47,319 nt of DNA. Origin: Ignavibacteriota bacterium. Lineage in GTDB: Bacteria > Bacteroidota > Ignavibacteria > SZUA-365. Each line of letters opens with the position of its first letter. Within the stretch, counting starts at the first letter, position 1. Below the pieces are notes generated by a model, which saw only the letters and a program-made list of their open reading frames with translations, made no database searches and was not told the DNA's origin. Positions 29,315-41,243 of the stretch are shown here, in pieces. The stretch covers positions 1 to 47,319 of the forward strand of contig JACRFB010000021.1 in NCBI GenBank assembly GCA_016218045.1, written 5' to 3'. A program made the translations under genes and the position numbers.

Positions 29315-29520
29315 CCGGACAGCGGGAGCGGGACAGCGGGACAGCGGGACAACGAAATGGTGTCTCGCTGAGCGGAGTCGAAGCGCGACGGGAGAGCGGG
29401 ACAGCGGGACAGCGGGAGAGCGGGACAGCGGGAGAGCGGGACAGCGAAATAGTGTCTCGCTGAGCGGAGTCGAAGCGCGACGGGACAGCGGGACAGCGGG
29501 ACAGCGGAACAGCGGGAGAG
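29315..29520. repeat. octamer array with two dispersed hairpin copies
   Basis: GGGACAGC/GGGAGAGC octamers enclose two copies of the hairpin element with the GGAG-type loop (29360-29389 and 29452-29481). The composite is nearly the same as the 68-bp repeat at 1-200. It separates the T9SS gene start at 29189 from the 102-bp repeats. No gene is visible from 29190 to 29809. Confidence 0.85.
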
Positions 29521-29809
29521 CGGCCGAAGGCCGCAGGAAAAAACCTCCGTTGCCTCCGTTCCTCCTGTGTGCTTTTTTCTACGCGCACCACCCTATCGTG
29601 CGACAGCGGGGTAGCGGGAGAGCGGCCGAAGGCCGCAGGAAAAAGCCTCCGTTTCCTCCGTTCCTCCTGTGTGCTTTTTTCTACGCGCACCACCCTATCG
29701 TGCGACAGCGGGGTAGCGGGAGAGCGGCCGAAGGCCGCAAGAAAAAACCTCCGTTTCCTCCGTTCCTCCTGTGTGCTTTTTTCTTTGCGCACCAGCCGCG
29801 CCCTGCGTC
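29521..29809. repeat. 102-bp tandem repeat, three units (family B, inverted)
   Basis: GGCCGAAGGCC recurs at 29522, 29624 and 29726, giving an exact 102-bp period. Each unit contains the perfect hairpin GCGGCC-GAA-GGCCGC, the pyrimidine block CTCCGTTTCCTCCGTTCCTC and a short octamer tract. The third unit is cut off at the 3' end of the PagL-like gene. One further copy, in the other orientation, lies at 2758-2859. Confidence 0.9.
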
Positions 29810-30502
29810 TTACGGAAACTTTTTTGCTAATCCAATATAGAATCCATTGCTGTCATGTGATGGATTCCTTTCCACACCGCTTGTATTCCCATTTGAAACA
29901 TGAACATGTCTCAGCCCGAATAAAATTGAATAGCTGTCACACGCCCGGATCTCTGTACCAATTCCATATTTGGTCATACCATTTACTGTGGTTCCTACTC
30001 GTGCATCCCGGTCCGTCGGCTGTGGAAATTCGTTAAAAAAGTATGACAGACCCCCTCCGGATTCAAAAAACAACGTCATCCGATCGTTGTTGAGAAAATA
30101 GAAACGTGCAAAGGGAATAACGGATAGTCCCAGCGTCCTGTTGAAATTGTCGGTGGGATATAAAACATTAAACTCTAATCCCATTGACATAAAATCACGT
30201 AATAAATAATTTAATCCCGTACTGTTTTTAAAAAGGAAAGTGCCGGGATATTTATATCCCCACGAGCATCCCAATTCATTAAACACTTCAAGTCTCTGTG
30301 AAAGTGCGGGATTGTTTTCGGTCACCAGCAGGCAAATGCCGACAACACCGGCGGGCACTATAAATCCCATGGACGTATGGAGCTTCAGCGGCTCAAATCC
30401 CAAGGGATTATCATACCAATGATCTCCCACCGCATACTGCGGGAAAGCCCTGCCCGGGAGCAGAAATAGCAGGACCAAAACAATCTGGACGTGTTTTTTC
30501 AA
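29810..30502 (-). CDS. PagL-like lipid A 3-O-deacylase / acyloxyacyl hydrolase
   Basis: The 230-residue product (from TTG 30502) looks like an outer-membrane PagL-family beta-barrel: signal peptide KKHVQIVLVLLFLLPGRAFPQ, then strands ending with the catalytic HxSNG motif in RHVHVSNGNTSGVERNPS and a final YIGLAKKF strand. PagL removes a 3-O-linked acyl chain from lipid A. TTG 30502 was preferred because it sits just before the signal peptide with AAGGA upstream; ATG 30580 would add 26 odd residues. Base composition is visibly more AT-rich than in neighbouring genes, and repeats flank it on both sides, suggesting acquisition. The barrel is aromatic-rich, in keeping with the family. Confidence 0.75.
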   Translation of the reverse strand: MKKHVQIVLVLLFLLPGRAFPQYAVGDHWYDNPLGFEPLKLHTSMGFIVPAGVVGICLLVTENNPALSQRLEVFNELGCSWGYKYPGTFLFKNSTGLNYLLRDFMSMGLEFNVLYPTDNFNRTLGLSVIPFARFYFLNNDRMTLFFESGGGLSYFFNEFPQPTDRDARVGTTVNGMTKYGIGTEIRACDSYSILFGLRHVHVSNGNTSGVERNPSHDSNGFYIGLAKKFP

Positions 30503-30535
30503 CCTGTTGCTTCCTTCAGACGTTCCGTACCGACA

Positions 30536-30543
30536 CAAACCTA
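30536..30543 (-). promoter_or_regulatory. Bacteroidota-type -7 box (TAGGTTTG)
   Basis: On the minus strand TAGGTTTG fits the TAnnTTTG -7 consensus of Bacteroidota sigma factors and lies about 33 nt before the TTG start of the PagL-like gene. No matching -33 TTTG was found, so this is tentative. Confidence 0.3.
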
Positions 30544-30936
30544 CACCATTCTCCTCGATTTCGCGAGTGAGAAAATTCATCAGCGTAGAAATCCATCCTT
30601 AGGTTCAAGAATCTAGTACAATGGGTAAGTGGAGAAATTCCGTATCCTGGATCCAATGATGTACACACGATTGTAAAAAAGAACAAAAAAATACTTGTTC
30701 TCGCCCGGTTGTGAGGAAATGCTCAGCTGATATTGCCAATGAGGCAAAAGAGTCAAGCGTGTACAATCAGCCGGGAAATACGGTATTATGCCGTGAAACA
30801 GGAACGATAATCGGTTTTCAAGCGCTAGAGGGGAGTACGGCTTGCGCCATTTCCCGGCAATCGAGCTCTGCACTGGATATTTCTCTTTTTTTCTTCTACA
30901 ACACAGATATCTAGCGTTTGTATACACTGTTCGCAA

Positions 30937-31997
30937 CCGACAAACAACAGTACCACAGGTCAGCACACCGCTCGAATCCGGCAACACACGATGCAAGATG
31001 TCGAAAGCGGTGTTCGAGTCGGACGCTCGGCATTCCCATCCGCATCGCACATCCACCAATTCCAATAACACACACTGCTATTGTAGGAAAATGCTCGTAC
31101 CGTCGGACGAACGGTAGTACCAGCCGGACAAATCGCTGCCTGACTCGCACAAAACACCACCCAAATCCGACAATACGAACACCCAAGCGCGGAAAACGGA
31201 GTCTGCGTCGGACGAACTGAGTCCCGCGCTGGATAACCAGCACCTTCACTCTGACGATACGCTCTTCGAAGTTCGTGAAACACTCTTCGCGGCCGTCAAA
31301 TGGATCTTCTAAGCCGGCAACCAACACCTTCACTCTGACGAAACGCTCTTCGAAGTTCGTGAAACACTCTTCGCGGTCGACAAACGGTAATTCTACGCCG
31401 ACAGCCGGCAGTTTCACTCTGACAAAACGCTCTTCGCAGCCCGTGAAACGTACTTCGCGGCTGACAAACGGTGCTTCCATTCCGCGAAAAAGGAGTTTGC
31501 AGCGGACAAAAAGTACTTCGCGAGTTCGGTGCCTATATGTGCAGGTTCGTTGCGAGTACTCTCACACGTGTTTCCGCACTTTGTGAGTTCTGTCACAGGA
31601 GTCTCAATTGTGGAACCGGTGTTTGTGACTTCGGTGCGCAGACTCTGCGACTTCGTTACAGGACCTGTAAACACCGCTTCCGTAGTCTGCGAGTTCGGCA
31701 CCATAGTGTACAAGGGCGTCACATACATTGTGACTTCGGTAACACTACTCCGCGACTTTGTCACCGGTCTCTGCGACTTTGTTACCGTACTCTGCGAGTT
31801 CGCTTCAGTACATATTTGTGGTGTTCGCGTGGTGTGAGTTCAGTCACCGGGTTCTGCAACTTCGGTTACAACACTCTGCGAGTTCGTTCCGGTCATGAAA
31901 AATCGTGTCACCGATCTCTTCAAGTTCGTTCACATACTCTCAATCGTGTTTCCGCACTTCGCAAGTTCGGTCACAAGAGTTGTATCGCGTGTCACCA
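30937..31997. repeat. degenerate 21-bp-period array, about 50 units in two inverted halves
   Basis: From 30937 to 31524 the DNA can be cut into 28 consecutive 21-mers of the type TGACAAAACGCTCTTCGCAGC, for example at 31336, 31357, 31420, 31441 and 31462. From 31525 to about 31990 similar units read the other way, of the type TTYGTYACnGnnCTCTGCGAG, with lengths of 18-22 averaging near 21. Read outward from 31524, both halves begin each unit with TTYGTY. Several short open frames inside (heptad peptides such as FVxxEER and FVTxLCD) exist on both strands, which shows that the DNA period, not one protein, is the conserved feature. Composition is more AT-rich than the genes around it. 30503-30936 shows no gene or repeat I can name. 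Confidence 0.8.
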
Positions 31998-32055
31998 TAC
32001 TATGTTTTTCACATTCCGGCAACAAAAAATAATGGAGTACTTGCTCCTGTACCGC

Positions 32056-32063
32056 TATATTTG
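32056..32063 (+). promoter_or_regulatory. Bacteroidota-type -7 box (TATATTTG)
   Basis: TATATTTG matches TAnnTTTG and lies 21 nt before the ATG of the DUF6064-like gene. No good -33 element is present at the expected distance, so confidence is low. Confidence 0.3.
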
Positions 32064-32084
32064 TGGCAACAACTCTGGTGCGCG

Positions 32085-32759
32085 ATGCAGCTTCCATTCA
32101 CCCCGGAACAGTTTTTCGCCGTTTTTACGGCCTATAACGATACAATCTGGCCGATGCAGCTCGTGTTGTACGCGCTGGCAGTCGTGGCCCTGGGGGTGGC
32201 GCTGCGGGGTGGCGGGCGCAGGCAGTTTCTCGTTCCGCTGTGCCTCGGGCTGTTGTGGCTGTGGTCGGGCCTGGTGTATCACATCACCTTCTTTGCGCCG
32301 GTCAACCCCGCGGCGTCTCTGTTCGGAGGCGCATTCATCGCCGAGGGACTCCTACTCCTGTACGTCGCCTGGCGGAGGCCCGGAAGCTACAGTTTCTCGC
32401 TCAACCCATACTCCCTCGGAGGAGCGGCGCTTGTGCTCTACGCGCTGCTTTTGTATCCGCTGTTGGGGACATTGGCAGGACACCAATTTCCCGCCGCGCC
32501 CAGCTTCGGCGCGCCCTGTCCGTTGGTCATTTTCACCTTCGGTATTCTCCTGCTCGGTCGAGACATTCCAAAAATCTTGCTCATCATCCCCGCGCTGTGG
32601 TCACTCATCGGTTTCACAGCGGCACTCACGATGGGTGTGTACGAGGACGTGGGACTGCTGGTCGCGGGCGTGCTGGGCACGACGCTCGTACTACGAGCGT
32701 CGCGGCGTCATGGCGTTGCGGCAGCAGGCATGGGAGCCCGACACCGACCCGGTCGCTGA
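32085..32759 (+). CDS. DUF6064-like integral membrane protein
   Basis: The 224-residue protein starts LPFTPEQFFAVFTAYNDTIWP and has about six or seven hydrophobic helices (VLYALAVVALGVAL, FLVPLCLGLLWLWSGLVYHI, LFGGAFIAEGLLLLYVA, LVLYALLLYPLLG, VIFTFGILLLG, ILLIIPALWSLIGF, VGLLVAGVLGTTLVL). I associate this pattern with the uncharacterised DUF6064 family; the function is unknown. The ATG at 32085 follows a Bacteroidota-type -7 box. It is isolated between the 21-bp array and a strong AT hairpin. Confidence 0.7.
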   Translation: MQLPFTPEQFFAVFTAYNDTIWPMQLVLYALAVVALGVALRGGGRRQFLVPLCLGLLWLWSGLVYHITFFAPVNPAASLFGGAFIAEGLLLLYVAWRRPGSYSFSLNPYSLGGAALVLYALLLYPLLGTLAGHQFPAAPSFGAPCPLVIFTFGILLLGRDIPKILLIIPALWSLIGFTAALTMGVYEDVGLLVAGVLGTTLVLRASRRHGVAAAGMGARHRPGR

Positions 32760-32838
32760 ATCCGTTTTCTGAGGAATGGGCGCCGGGACATCGGAACAGT
32801 GGAGCAGTTTCATACTGATTCAGGACTGGTAAGGCACA

Positions 32839-32871
32839 CTGAAAATTGAAATTGCAGTTTTCAATTTTCAG
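32839..32871. terminator. AT-rich perfect hairpin, probable terminator
   Basis: CTGAAAATTGAAA (32839-32851) is perfectly complementary to TTTCAATTTTCAG (32859-32871) around a 7-nt loop. It is followed by GGTATTTTTATT. It lies 80 bp after the DUF6064-like gene and 72 bp before the next one. An intrinsic terminator is likely, though the stem is AT-rich; a small mobile palindrome is the alternative. Confidence 0.5.
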
Positions 32872-32942
32872 GGTATTTTTATTCCATGATTCACGGTGAT
32901 GCATGGATGAAACTCTCGGGAGCGGTACTCGATCTGTGATTC

Positions 32943-34175
32943 ATGACCTACCACACCATCCATAGTCTCCTTCAAACATCTTTCGCACAGTCCGGTGCGA
33001 CGGTGTCCATACCCGGATCGGATATCACGATACACCGCTCGCGCTTCACCTCGACGGCGTGGGATCTGCTGCCCGGCGCCGCCACGTATCGATGCCGCGA
33101 ACATGGGGTGGAGTTTTCAGAGGACCCGCAGGTCCGGAATAGTGATGCCGCGCTTCCGTATCCTGATCCGCTGAACCACGGCGATATCGACATACGCGAG
33201 AACAGGGAATTCGAATACACCATCTTCTCCAAGGAAGGAGCCGCGCGCGCCGAGGACGTGATCCTGTTCTTTCACGGACTCAACGAACGCTCATGGGACA
33301 AGTATCTGCCCTGGGCCTACCGGCTTGTTGAACGAACAGGGAAGACCGTGATTCTTTTCCCGCTGGCGTTTCACATGAACCGCGCGCCGTCCGCATGGGG
33401 CGAGCCGCGTCCGATGAACGCGGTGTCGGCCTTACGCCGTGGCCGCTCTCCCGCGCTCGTCAATGCGTCCTTCGCCAACGCGGCCATCAGCACACGGCTC
33501 GAGACGCGGCCGCAGCGGCTCCTCTGGTCCGGCTTGCAGACCTTGTACGACGTCGTCTCCCTGATCGAAGACATCCAACATGACACACATCTGCACATAG
33601 CGCCCGGTGCGCGCTACGATATCTTCGCCTATTCGATAGGGTGTTTCCTGAGCGAAATACTGTTGCTCGCGAATCCGGGGAAACACTTCGACGCCAGCCG
33701 CGCCTTTCTCTTTTGCGGCGGATCAACGCTCGACCGCATGGCGCCCAATTCGCGTTTTATCCTCGACAGCGACGCAACCATCGCGCTGTATTCCTATTAC
33801 ACCGTACGACTCGAGGCCGAGGAGCGCCTGGATCCGCGCATCGCGCATTACCTGAGTGAGGCGCATGACGCCGGTCCCGTTTTCCGCATGCTCCTCAGCT
33901 ATCAGAAACACAAAGCACAGCGCGAGCAATGGCTGCGCGAACGCGGCGCGCGCATTCACGCGGTGGCCCTGCACAACGACGAGGTGGTGCCGCCCATCGA
34001 AGTGATCAACACCCTGCAGGGCGACCAGCGCGATATCCCCTGCACCGTGGATGTGCTGGACTTCCCGTATCCGTACACACACGTTGTGCCCTTTCCACTA
34101 CAAGGCGCAGCGGAGGACGATGTGAACCGGTGCTTCGACGATGTATTTGACAGGGCCGCGGGGTGGTTATCGTAG
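32943..34175 (+). CDS. DUF6051-like alpha/beta hydrolase
   Basis: The 410-residue protein has an alpha/beta-hydrolase core. VILFFHGLNERSWDKYLPWAYRL (about 105-127) supplies the oxyanion-type HG turn, FAYSIGCFLSEILLLA (about 222-237) the nucleophile elbow with Ser in YSIG, and a late HNDEVVPPIEVINTL plus YTHVVPF segment could hold the acid and histidine. The overall pattern fits the uncharacterised DUF6051 family. No signal peptide is present, so it is probably cytoplasmic. Substrate unknown. Preceded by the hairpin at 32839 and followed by repeats. Confidence 0.7.
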   Translation: MTYHTIHSLLQTSFAQSGATVSIPGSDITIHRSRFTSTAWDLLPGAATYRCREHGVEFSEDPQVRNSDAALPYPDPLNHGDIDIRENREFEYTIFSKEGAARAEDVILFFHGLNERSWDKYLPWAYRLVERTGKTVILFPLAFHMNRAPSAWGEPRPMNAVSALRRGRSPALVNASFANAAISTRLETRPQRLLWSGLQTLYDVVSLIEDIQHDTHLHIAPGARYDIFAYSIGCFLSEILLLANPGKHFDASRAFLFCGGSTLDRMAPNSRFILDSDATIALYSYYTVRLEAEERLDPRIAHYLSEAHDAGPVFRMLLSYQKHKAQREQWLRERGARIHAVALHNDEVVPPIEVINTLQGDQRDIPCTVDVLDFPYPYTHVVPFPLQGAAEDDVNRCFDDVFDRAAGWLS

Positions 34176-34203
34176 CAAGGTGGAAAAGGGGGAAGAGGAA
34201 ACT

Positions 34204-34232
34204 GTGTCACCCCGAGCTTGTCGAGGGGCGAC
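34204..34232. repeat. dispersed hairpin element, TTG-loop type
   Basis: GTC-A-CCCC pairs with GGGG-C-GAC around GAGCTTGTCGA. Relative to other copies the stem has changed from CGCT/AGCG to CCCC/GGGG on both sides. It introduces the repeat at 34249. Confidence 0.7.
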
Positions 34233-34248
34233 GGAACGTGTCACAAAA

Positions 34249-34605
34249 CACAGGAGGAACGGAGGAAACGGAGGTTTTATAAACGCGCGTTGCCGCCATG
34301 CTGTAGCGCCACGTGCCGTTCCCGCGGGCTCGGCCGCTGTAGGAACGTGTTACGTGGATACGTGTCACCACAAAGCTGTGTCAACCCGATCCGCCGCTGG
34401 CGGACGAGGGGCGACGGAACGTGTCACAAAGCACAGGAGGAACGGAGGAAGCGGAGGTTTTATAAACGCGCGTTGCCGCCATGCTGTAGCGCCATGTGCC
34501 GTTCCCGCGGGCTCGGCCGCTGTAGGAACGTGTTACGTGGATACGTGTCACCGCAAAGCTGTGTCAACCCGATCCGCCGCTGGCGGACGAGGGGCGACGG
34601 AACGG
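34249..34605. repeat. 183-bp tandem repeat, two units (family A)
   Basis: CACAGGAGGAACGGAGGAA occurs at 34249 and 34432, giving a period of 183 bp. Each unit runs through GGTTTTATAAACGCGCGTTG, a GC-rich palindromic part and GTTACGTGGATACGTGTCAC, and ends in a larger hairpin (34378-34415 and 34561-34598) with the inner stem TCCGCC-GCT-GGCGGA. Inverted, shorter relatives lie at 37105-37700. The short frames inside are repetitive and not convincing genes. The gap 34176-34709 holds nothing else. Confidence 0.9.
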
Positions 34606-34709
34606 GGGAACGAGGAAAGGGCAAGGTGGTAGAGTGGCAAAATGGTTTTATCGCAAAGTGATATGTGACTTCTTCCAACGCATTACTGAATTCGATGTGG
34701 ATCATACGC

Positions 34710-35051
34710 ATGACAAATCCTCAGGCACTGGCACTCGTCAGATTTATACACACCGCGATATATATCGTGATGGTGGCGGCCATCGTTGTTCTGCTTGTGG
34801 CGGGCATCACGGGCTACAGCGGCATCTGGCTGTGGATCTCGCTTGGGCTGCTGGCGGGGGAGTCGGTTGTCTTCCTCGGCAACGGCAGGACATGTCCGCT
34901 TACCACCATGGCCGTCCGATACGGCGCCGAGAAGGGGTATGCGTTTGACACTTTCCTCCCCGAGCACTGGACGAGGTATACGTTTCGTTTCTTCGGCACG
35001 TTGATGGTGATTGGGTTGGTGTTGTTGGGGGTGAGGTTGGTAGCTGGGTAG
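34710..35051 (+). CDS. small membrane protein of unknown function
   Basis: The 113-residue protein has three likely membrane helices: IYIVMVAAIVVLLVAGITG, LWISLGLLAGESVVFLG and FFGTLMVIGLVLLGVRLV. Between the second and third is a conserved-looking loop, NGRTCPLTTMAVRYGAEKGY followed by FDTFLPEHW. I recognise this loop as typical of small conserved membrane proteins but can give no function. Starts at 34665 or 34695 are possible; 34710 was chosen because it precedes the first helix most naturally. Its last codons and stop lie in a TGGTAG heptamer array. Confidence 0.6.
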   Translation: MTNPQALALVRFIHTAIYIVMVAAIVVLLVAGITGYSGIWLWISLGLLAGESVVFLGNGRTCPLTTMAVRYGAEKGYAFDTFLPEHWTRYTFRFFGTLMVIGLVLLGVRLVAG

Positions 35052-35080
35052 GTGGTAGGTGGTAGATGGTAGTTGGTAGA
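35037..35080. repeat. heptamer array TGGTAG(N)
   Basis: Units TTGGTAG, CTGGGTAG, GTGGTAG, GTGGTAG, ATGGTAG and TTGGTAG follow one another, mostly with a 7-bp period. The array begins inside the last codons of the membrane protein gene and supplies its TAG stop (35049-35051). Confidence 0.75.
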
Positions 35081-35281
35081 TCGATCTATTCGATGTGAGT
35101 GAGGAGACGGGAGGCAGGTACAACATCGTTGTCAGGATGGTTGCGAAAGAATTGTCAGCTATGTATTCTAAGACGTGAAAGGGCAGCTTCACTCTCAGGC
35201 ACGTCGTGGTTGGGAACGAGAGACGAGGTAGAGATGACACGGCATTCATCCATCAAACGCACATTCATGAGGAGGCAGGTG

Positions 35282-37048
35282 ATGTCCACACGTAGAGTGA
35301 TTGGAAGCATCTGGATCGCATTTTTCTGCATTGTTGGGGCCGCTGGAGAATTGAGCGCGCAGGACGAGGCATCAGCCAAATGTGGAATACCAGTGAGTGT
35401 CGGACCGGGGAAACAATCTATCGACAGAACGAACTGGTTCAACCGACCAATACTCGGATACGCTGACGGGTCGTGTCTTCTTTTTTGGAACGACCAGAAG
35501 GCGGATAGTGATACCTCGTTTCTTGTTCGAGACGTCATGTATATGCAACGCGTCCGGTCGGACGGGATGTTTCAACTGCCGCTGGGTGGTGTGGAATTGA
35601 CCGAGGACGTCCAACCACGAGCAGCATCAGGGATTTCGTTTATCGCTGTGGCCACAGGGCAGGACTTTGTCGGTGCCTTCGCGCACCGCGGAGATAGTGT
35701 CTGGCACGCGGAGCGATTCGATTCATGGGGTGCACGGATCTGGAGCCTCGAGCGTTCATTTCAGGGTATATTGCCCCAAAATATTTGGTTCGCGGCCTGC
35801 AACGACGGCCGCGACGGGATTTTTACGGCAAAGACGAGAGCGGGATTGACTGTTGATCGCATCGATGCGGGTGGTACACGTGGATGGGGATCAGACGGTT
35901 TCCCGGTCCCTACGAAGACAAAGGGGAATGGAACCTATGTGCTCTCGATGGCGCCGGACGGGCACGGTGGTGTTTACATCATGTACTTCGACCAGAACCC
36001 ACCCGGCGGCGGGACCGAATGGATTCAACCGGACACATGGATACAGCGTGTCAGTTCCGACGGCATACATTGGTTTCCGACTGGCCGCCTTATGTGTCGT
36101 TGGGTGGAGACCTTCGGCGAGAGTATGAGCGTTGACGGCCTGGGAAACATCGTGGTGCTTGCGACAGAGGAGCCTCACCGGAATCGGCTTCGTGTTCAGA
36201 AATTTTCGCCCGCGGGGAGCCGTCTATGGGACACCGCAGGAGTGCTACTATATCAGTCGTCCTACATCAACCATCAGGCCGTGATGCTTCCCGACGACGC
36301 AGGCGGCCATTTCATCGCGTGGTACGAGTACACCGGTACCATCGACGATCCCATTCAACAATCGTATTTGCGCGTACAACGGATTGATGAAGAAGGGCGG
36401 AACCTTTGGGGAGCGGGTGGAATTCAGCTCGCGTCCGGGTGGATGGGTCTGTGGAACGGACGGCCGCAGTTGGTGCGAGACAATGAAGGCGGTGTCATTG
36501 TTCTCTGGTACACCGGATACGCACGAAAAGATTCTGTTGTGTACGAATCCGACATCTACATGCAGCGGCTCGACGGAAATGGGAGGAAGTTATGGGGCGC
36601 AGAAGCCCGCCCCTTGTGTGATGTTGAAGGAGACCAGGAACCCGTATTTGCTGTGTCGGACGCGAACGGAGGAGCACATGTCCTGTGGGGTGATGGGCAT
36701 AAAGGAAAAAATGACTGGGATGTCTATTACACACATGTCGCGGGTGATGGGCGTGTCTCGACCGCGGATGAAACTTCGCCAAGTCCAACTGACAGCCAAA
36801 TAGAAATCTCGCCGAGTGTGGTGTACGGCTCAGCGCGGATCACCATGACAACCAACACCGGGGATCACGTCCGTGTGTCGGTGCATGACCTGCTCGGGCG
36901 GGAGGTCGCTGTTCTATACAACGGCGAGTTGGCGCAATCGCACCGCAGTTTCGTGTTTTCAACACACGAGTATTCCGGCGGATCGTACCGGTTGGTTTTG
37001 CAGACCGAATCGGGGTCGAAGAGCATCCCTTTTATAGTGCTGCGCTAG
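35282..37048 (+). CDS. secreted protein with probable T9SS C-terminal sorting domain
   Basis: The 588-residue protein starts with a signal peptide (RRVIGSIWIAFFCIVGAAGELSAQ). Residues about 40-480 contain repeated short beta-blade-like segments with the pattern VQRIDEEGRNLWG / MQRLDGNGRKLWG and GGVIVLW, suggesting a beta-propeller of six or more blades. The C-terminal about 75 residues (VRVSVHDLLGREVAVLYNGEL ... YSGGSYRLVLQT) form a Por-type sorting domain, so it is probably exported by type IX secretion. The ATG at 35282 follows AGGAGG at a good distance; the frame stays open upstream to 35099 without signal character. Ligand unknown. Confidence 0.8.
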   Translation: MSTRRVIGSIWIAFFCIVGAAGELSAQDEASAKCGIPVSVGPGKQSIDRTNWFNRPILGYADGSCLLFWNDQKADSDTSFLVRDVMYMQRVRSDGMFQLPLGGVELTEDVQPRAASGISFIAVATGQDFVGAFAHRGDSVWHAERFDSWGARIWSLERSFQGILPQNIWFAACNDGRDGIFTAKTRAGLTVDRIDAGGTRGWGSDGFPVPTKTKGNGTYVLSMAPDGHGGVYIMYFDQNPPGGGTEWIQPDTWIQRVSSDGIHWFPTGRLMCRWVETFGESMSVDGLGNIVVLATEEPHRNRLRVQKFSPAGSRLWDTAGVLLYQSSYINHQAVMLPDDAGGHFIAWYEYTGTIDDPIQQSYLRVQRIDEEGRNLWGAGGIQLASGWMGLWNGRPQLVRDNEGGVIVLWYTGYARKDSVVYESDIYMQRLDGNGRKLWGAEARPLCDVEGDQEPVFAVSDANGGAHVLWGDGHKGKNDWDVYYTHVAGDGRVSTADETSPSPTDSQIEISPSVVYGSARITMTTNTGDHVRVSVHDLLGREVAVLYNGELAQSHRSFVFSTHEYSGGSYRLVLQTESGSKSIPFIVLR

Positions 37049-37104
37049 GCCTCGGCCCGACAGTCCTCGAGCATGCCGGGCAGTACCGCGTGTACGCCGT
37101 TTCC

Positions 37105-37700
37105 GTTCCTCCTGTGCTGTGACACGGTGACACGTAACACGTATCCACGTAACACGTACCGACAGCGCGGCCCGCGGGAACGGCACGTGGTGCAACGACA
37201 GAGCGGCAACACGCGTTTATAAAACCTCCGTTTCCTCCGTTCCTCCTGTGCTGTGACACAGTGACACAGTGACACAGTGACACGTAACACGTATCCACGT
37301 AACACGTACCTACAGCGCGGCCCGCGGGAACGGCACGTGGCGCAACGGCACATCGGCAACACGCGTTTATAAAACCTCCGTTTCCTCCGTTCCTCCTGTG
37401 CTGTGACACAGTGACACAGTGACACGTAACACGTATCCACGTAACACGTACCGACAGCGCGGCCCGCGGGAACGGCACGTGGCGTAACGGCAGAGAGGCA
37501 ACACGTGTTTATAAAACCTCCGTTTCCTCCGTTCCTCCTGTGCTTTTGTGATACGGTGACACGTAACACGTATCCACGTAACACGTACCGACAGCGCGGC
37601 CCGCGGGAACGGCACGTGGCGTAACGGCAGAGAGGCAACACGCGTTTATAAAACCTCCGTTTCCTCCGTTCCTCCTGTGCTTTGTGACACGGTGACACAG
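37105..37700. repeat. family A tandem repeats, inverted, about five units with variable octamer spacers
   Basis: TTCCTCCTGTG recurs at 37106, 37240, 37390, 37532 and 37669, with intervals of 134, 150, 142 and 137 bp. The differences of 8 and 16 bp come from one to three extra copies of the octamer GTGACACA. Each unit otherwise matches the reverse complement of the repeat at 34249. No credible gene lies between 37049 and 37767. Confidence 0.9.
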
Positions 37701-37767
37701 TGACACGTTTTGTTCCAACCGCAATGAGCAGTATTTTCCACAATTACGGTAAACGGCATCGATCCTC

Positions 37768-38070
37768 ATGACGAATCTCTTCTTCATACTGTCCCTTCTC
37801 TGCAGCGCCGCCCATCAGGGCGAGCCGCTGGCAGTGACCGGATTGCTCGTGTTGAAGGAGGCCAGTCATGGTGTGGAGGCGACAGCACTGCTGCGCCGCA
37901 TCTTGCCGCTCCGATCGGGCTCGCACAATGTGGCGATACCGCCGCGCCCCGCGCACGACACGGCTCCGAAGCCGCATATCGACCGCTATTCCGTGGTCGA
38001 GGCGCCGGCACGGGAGTTCCGCGAGGCGGCGCTGGCCTGCCGCCCGATTCGCGCGCCCGCATCCGCATAG
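37768..38070 (+). CDS. hypothetical short secreted protein
   Basis: A 100-codon frame starts with a signal-like MTNLFFILSLLCSAAHQG and continues with a Pro/Arg/Ala-rich body without known motifs. It stands alone between the repeat array and secA, 71 bp before secA, and has no Shine-Dalgarno. It may be a real small exported protein or a chance frame in GC-rich DNA. Confidence 0.35.
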   Translation: MTNLFFILSLLCSAAHQGEPLAVTGLLVLKEASHGVEATALLRRILPLRSGSHNVAIPPRPAHDTAPKPHIDRYSVVEAPAREFREAALACRPIRAPASA

Positions 38071-38141
38071 CGTTTCCTCTGCAGCAGACACCCCGTCTTT
38101 CACGTTCCCTGCGTCACTCTTTTTCTTAGAGGAATTTCGCC

Positions 38142-41207
<3,066 letters not shown>

Positions 41208-41243
41208 CCATGCGCCGCGGCGGCTGAGACCGGAGGATACACC

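Noticed and set aside
30911-31480. 189-codon minus-strand frame with heptad repeats
   Set aside because: The periodicity is present on both strands and in several frames, so it reflects the 21-bp DNA repeat; no start signal or conserved domain.
30937-31997. CRISPR array
   Set aside because: Units are contiguous, degenerate and lack unique spacers between conserved repeats.
31471-32772. 433-codon plus-strand frame spanning the array and the DUF6064-like gene
   Set aside because: Its second half is out of frame with the clear membrane protein at 32085, and its first half is repeat DNA.
34141-34661. Two overlapping frames of 147-163 codons in the 183-bp repeat
   Set aside because: Products are duplicated low-complexity Arg/Ser-rich peptides copied from the tandem repeat, with no start signals.
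37032-37787. Several 80-232-codon minus-strand frames in the family A array
   Set aside because: Repeated RAVGTCYVDTCYV-type peptides follow the DNA repeat; they shift frame when octamer number changes.
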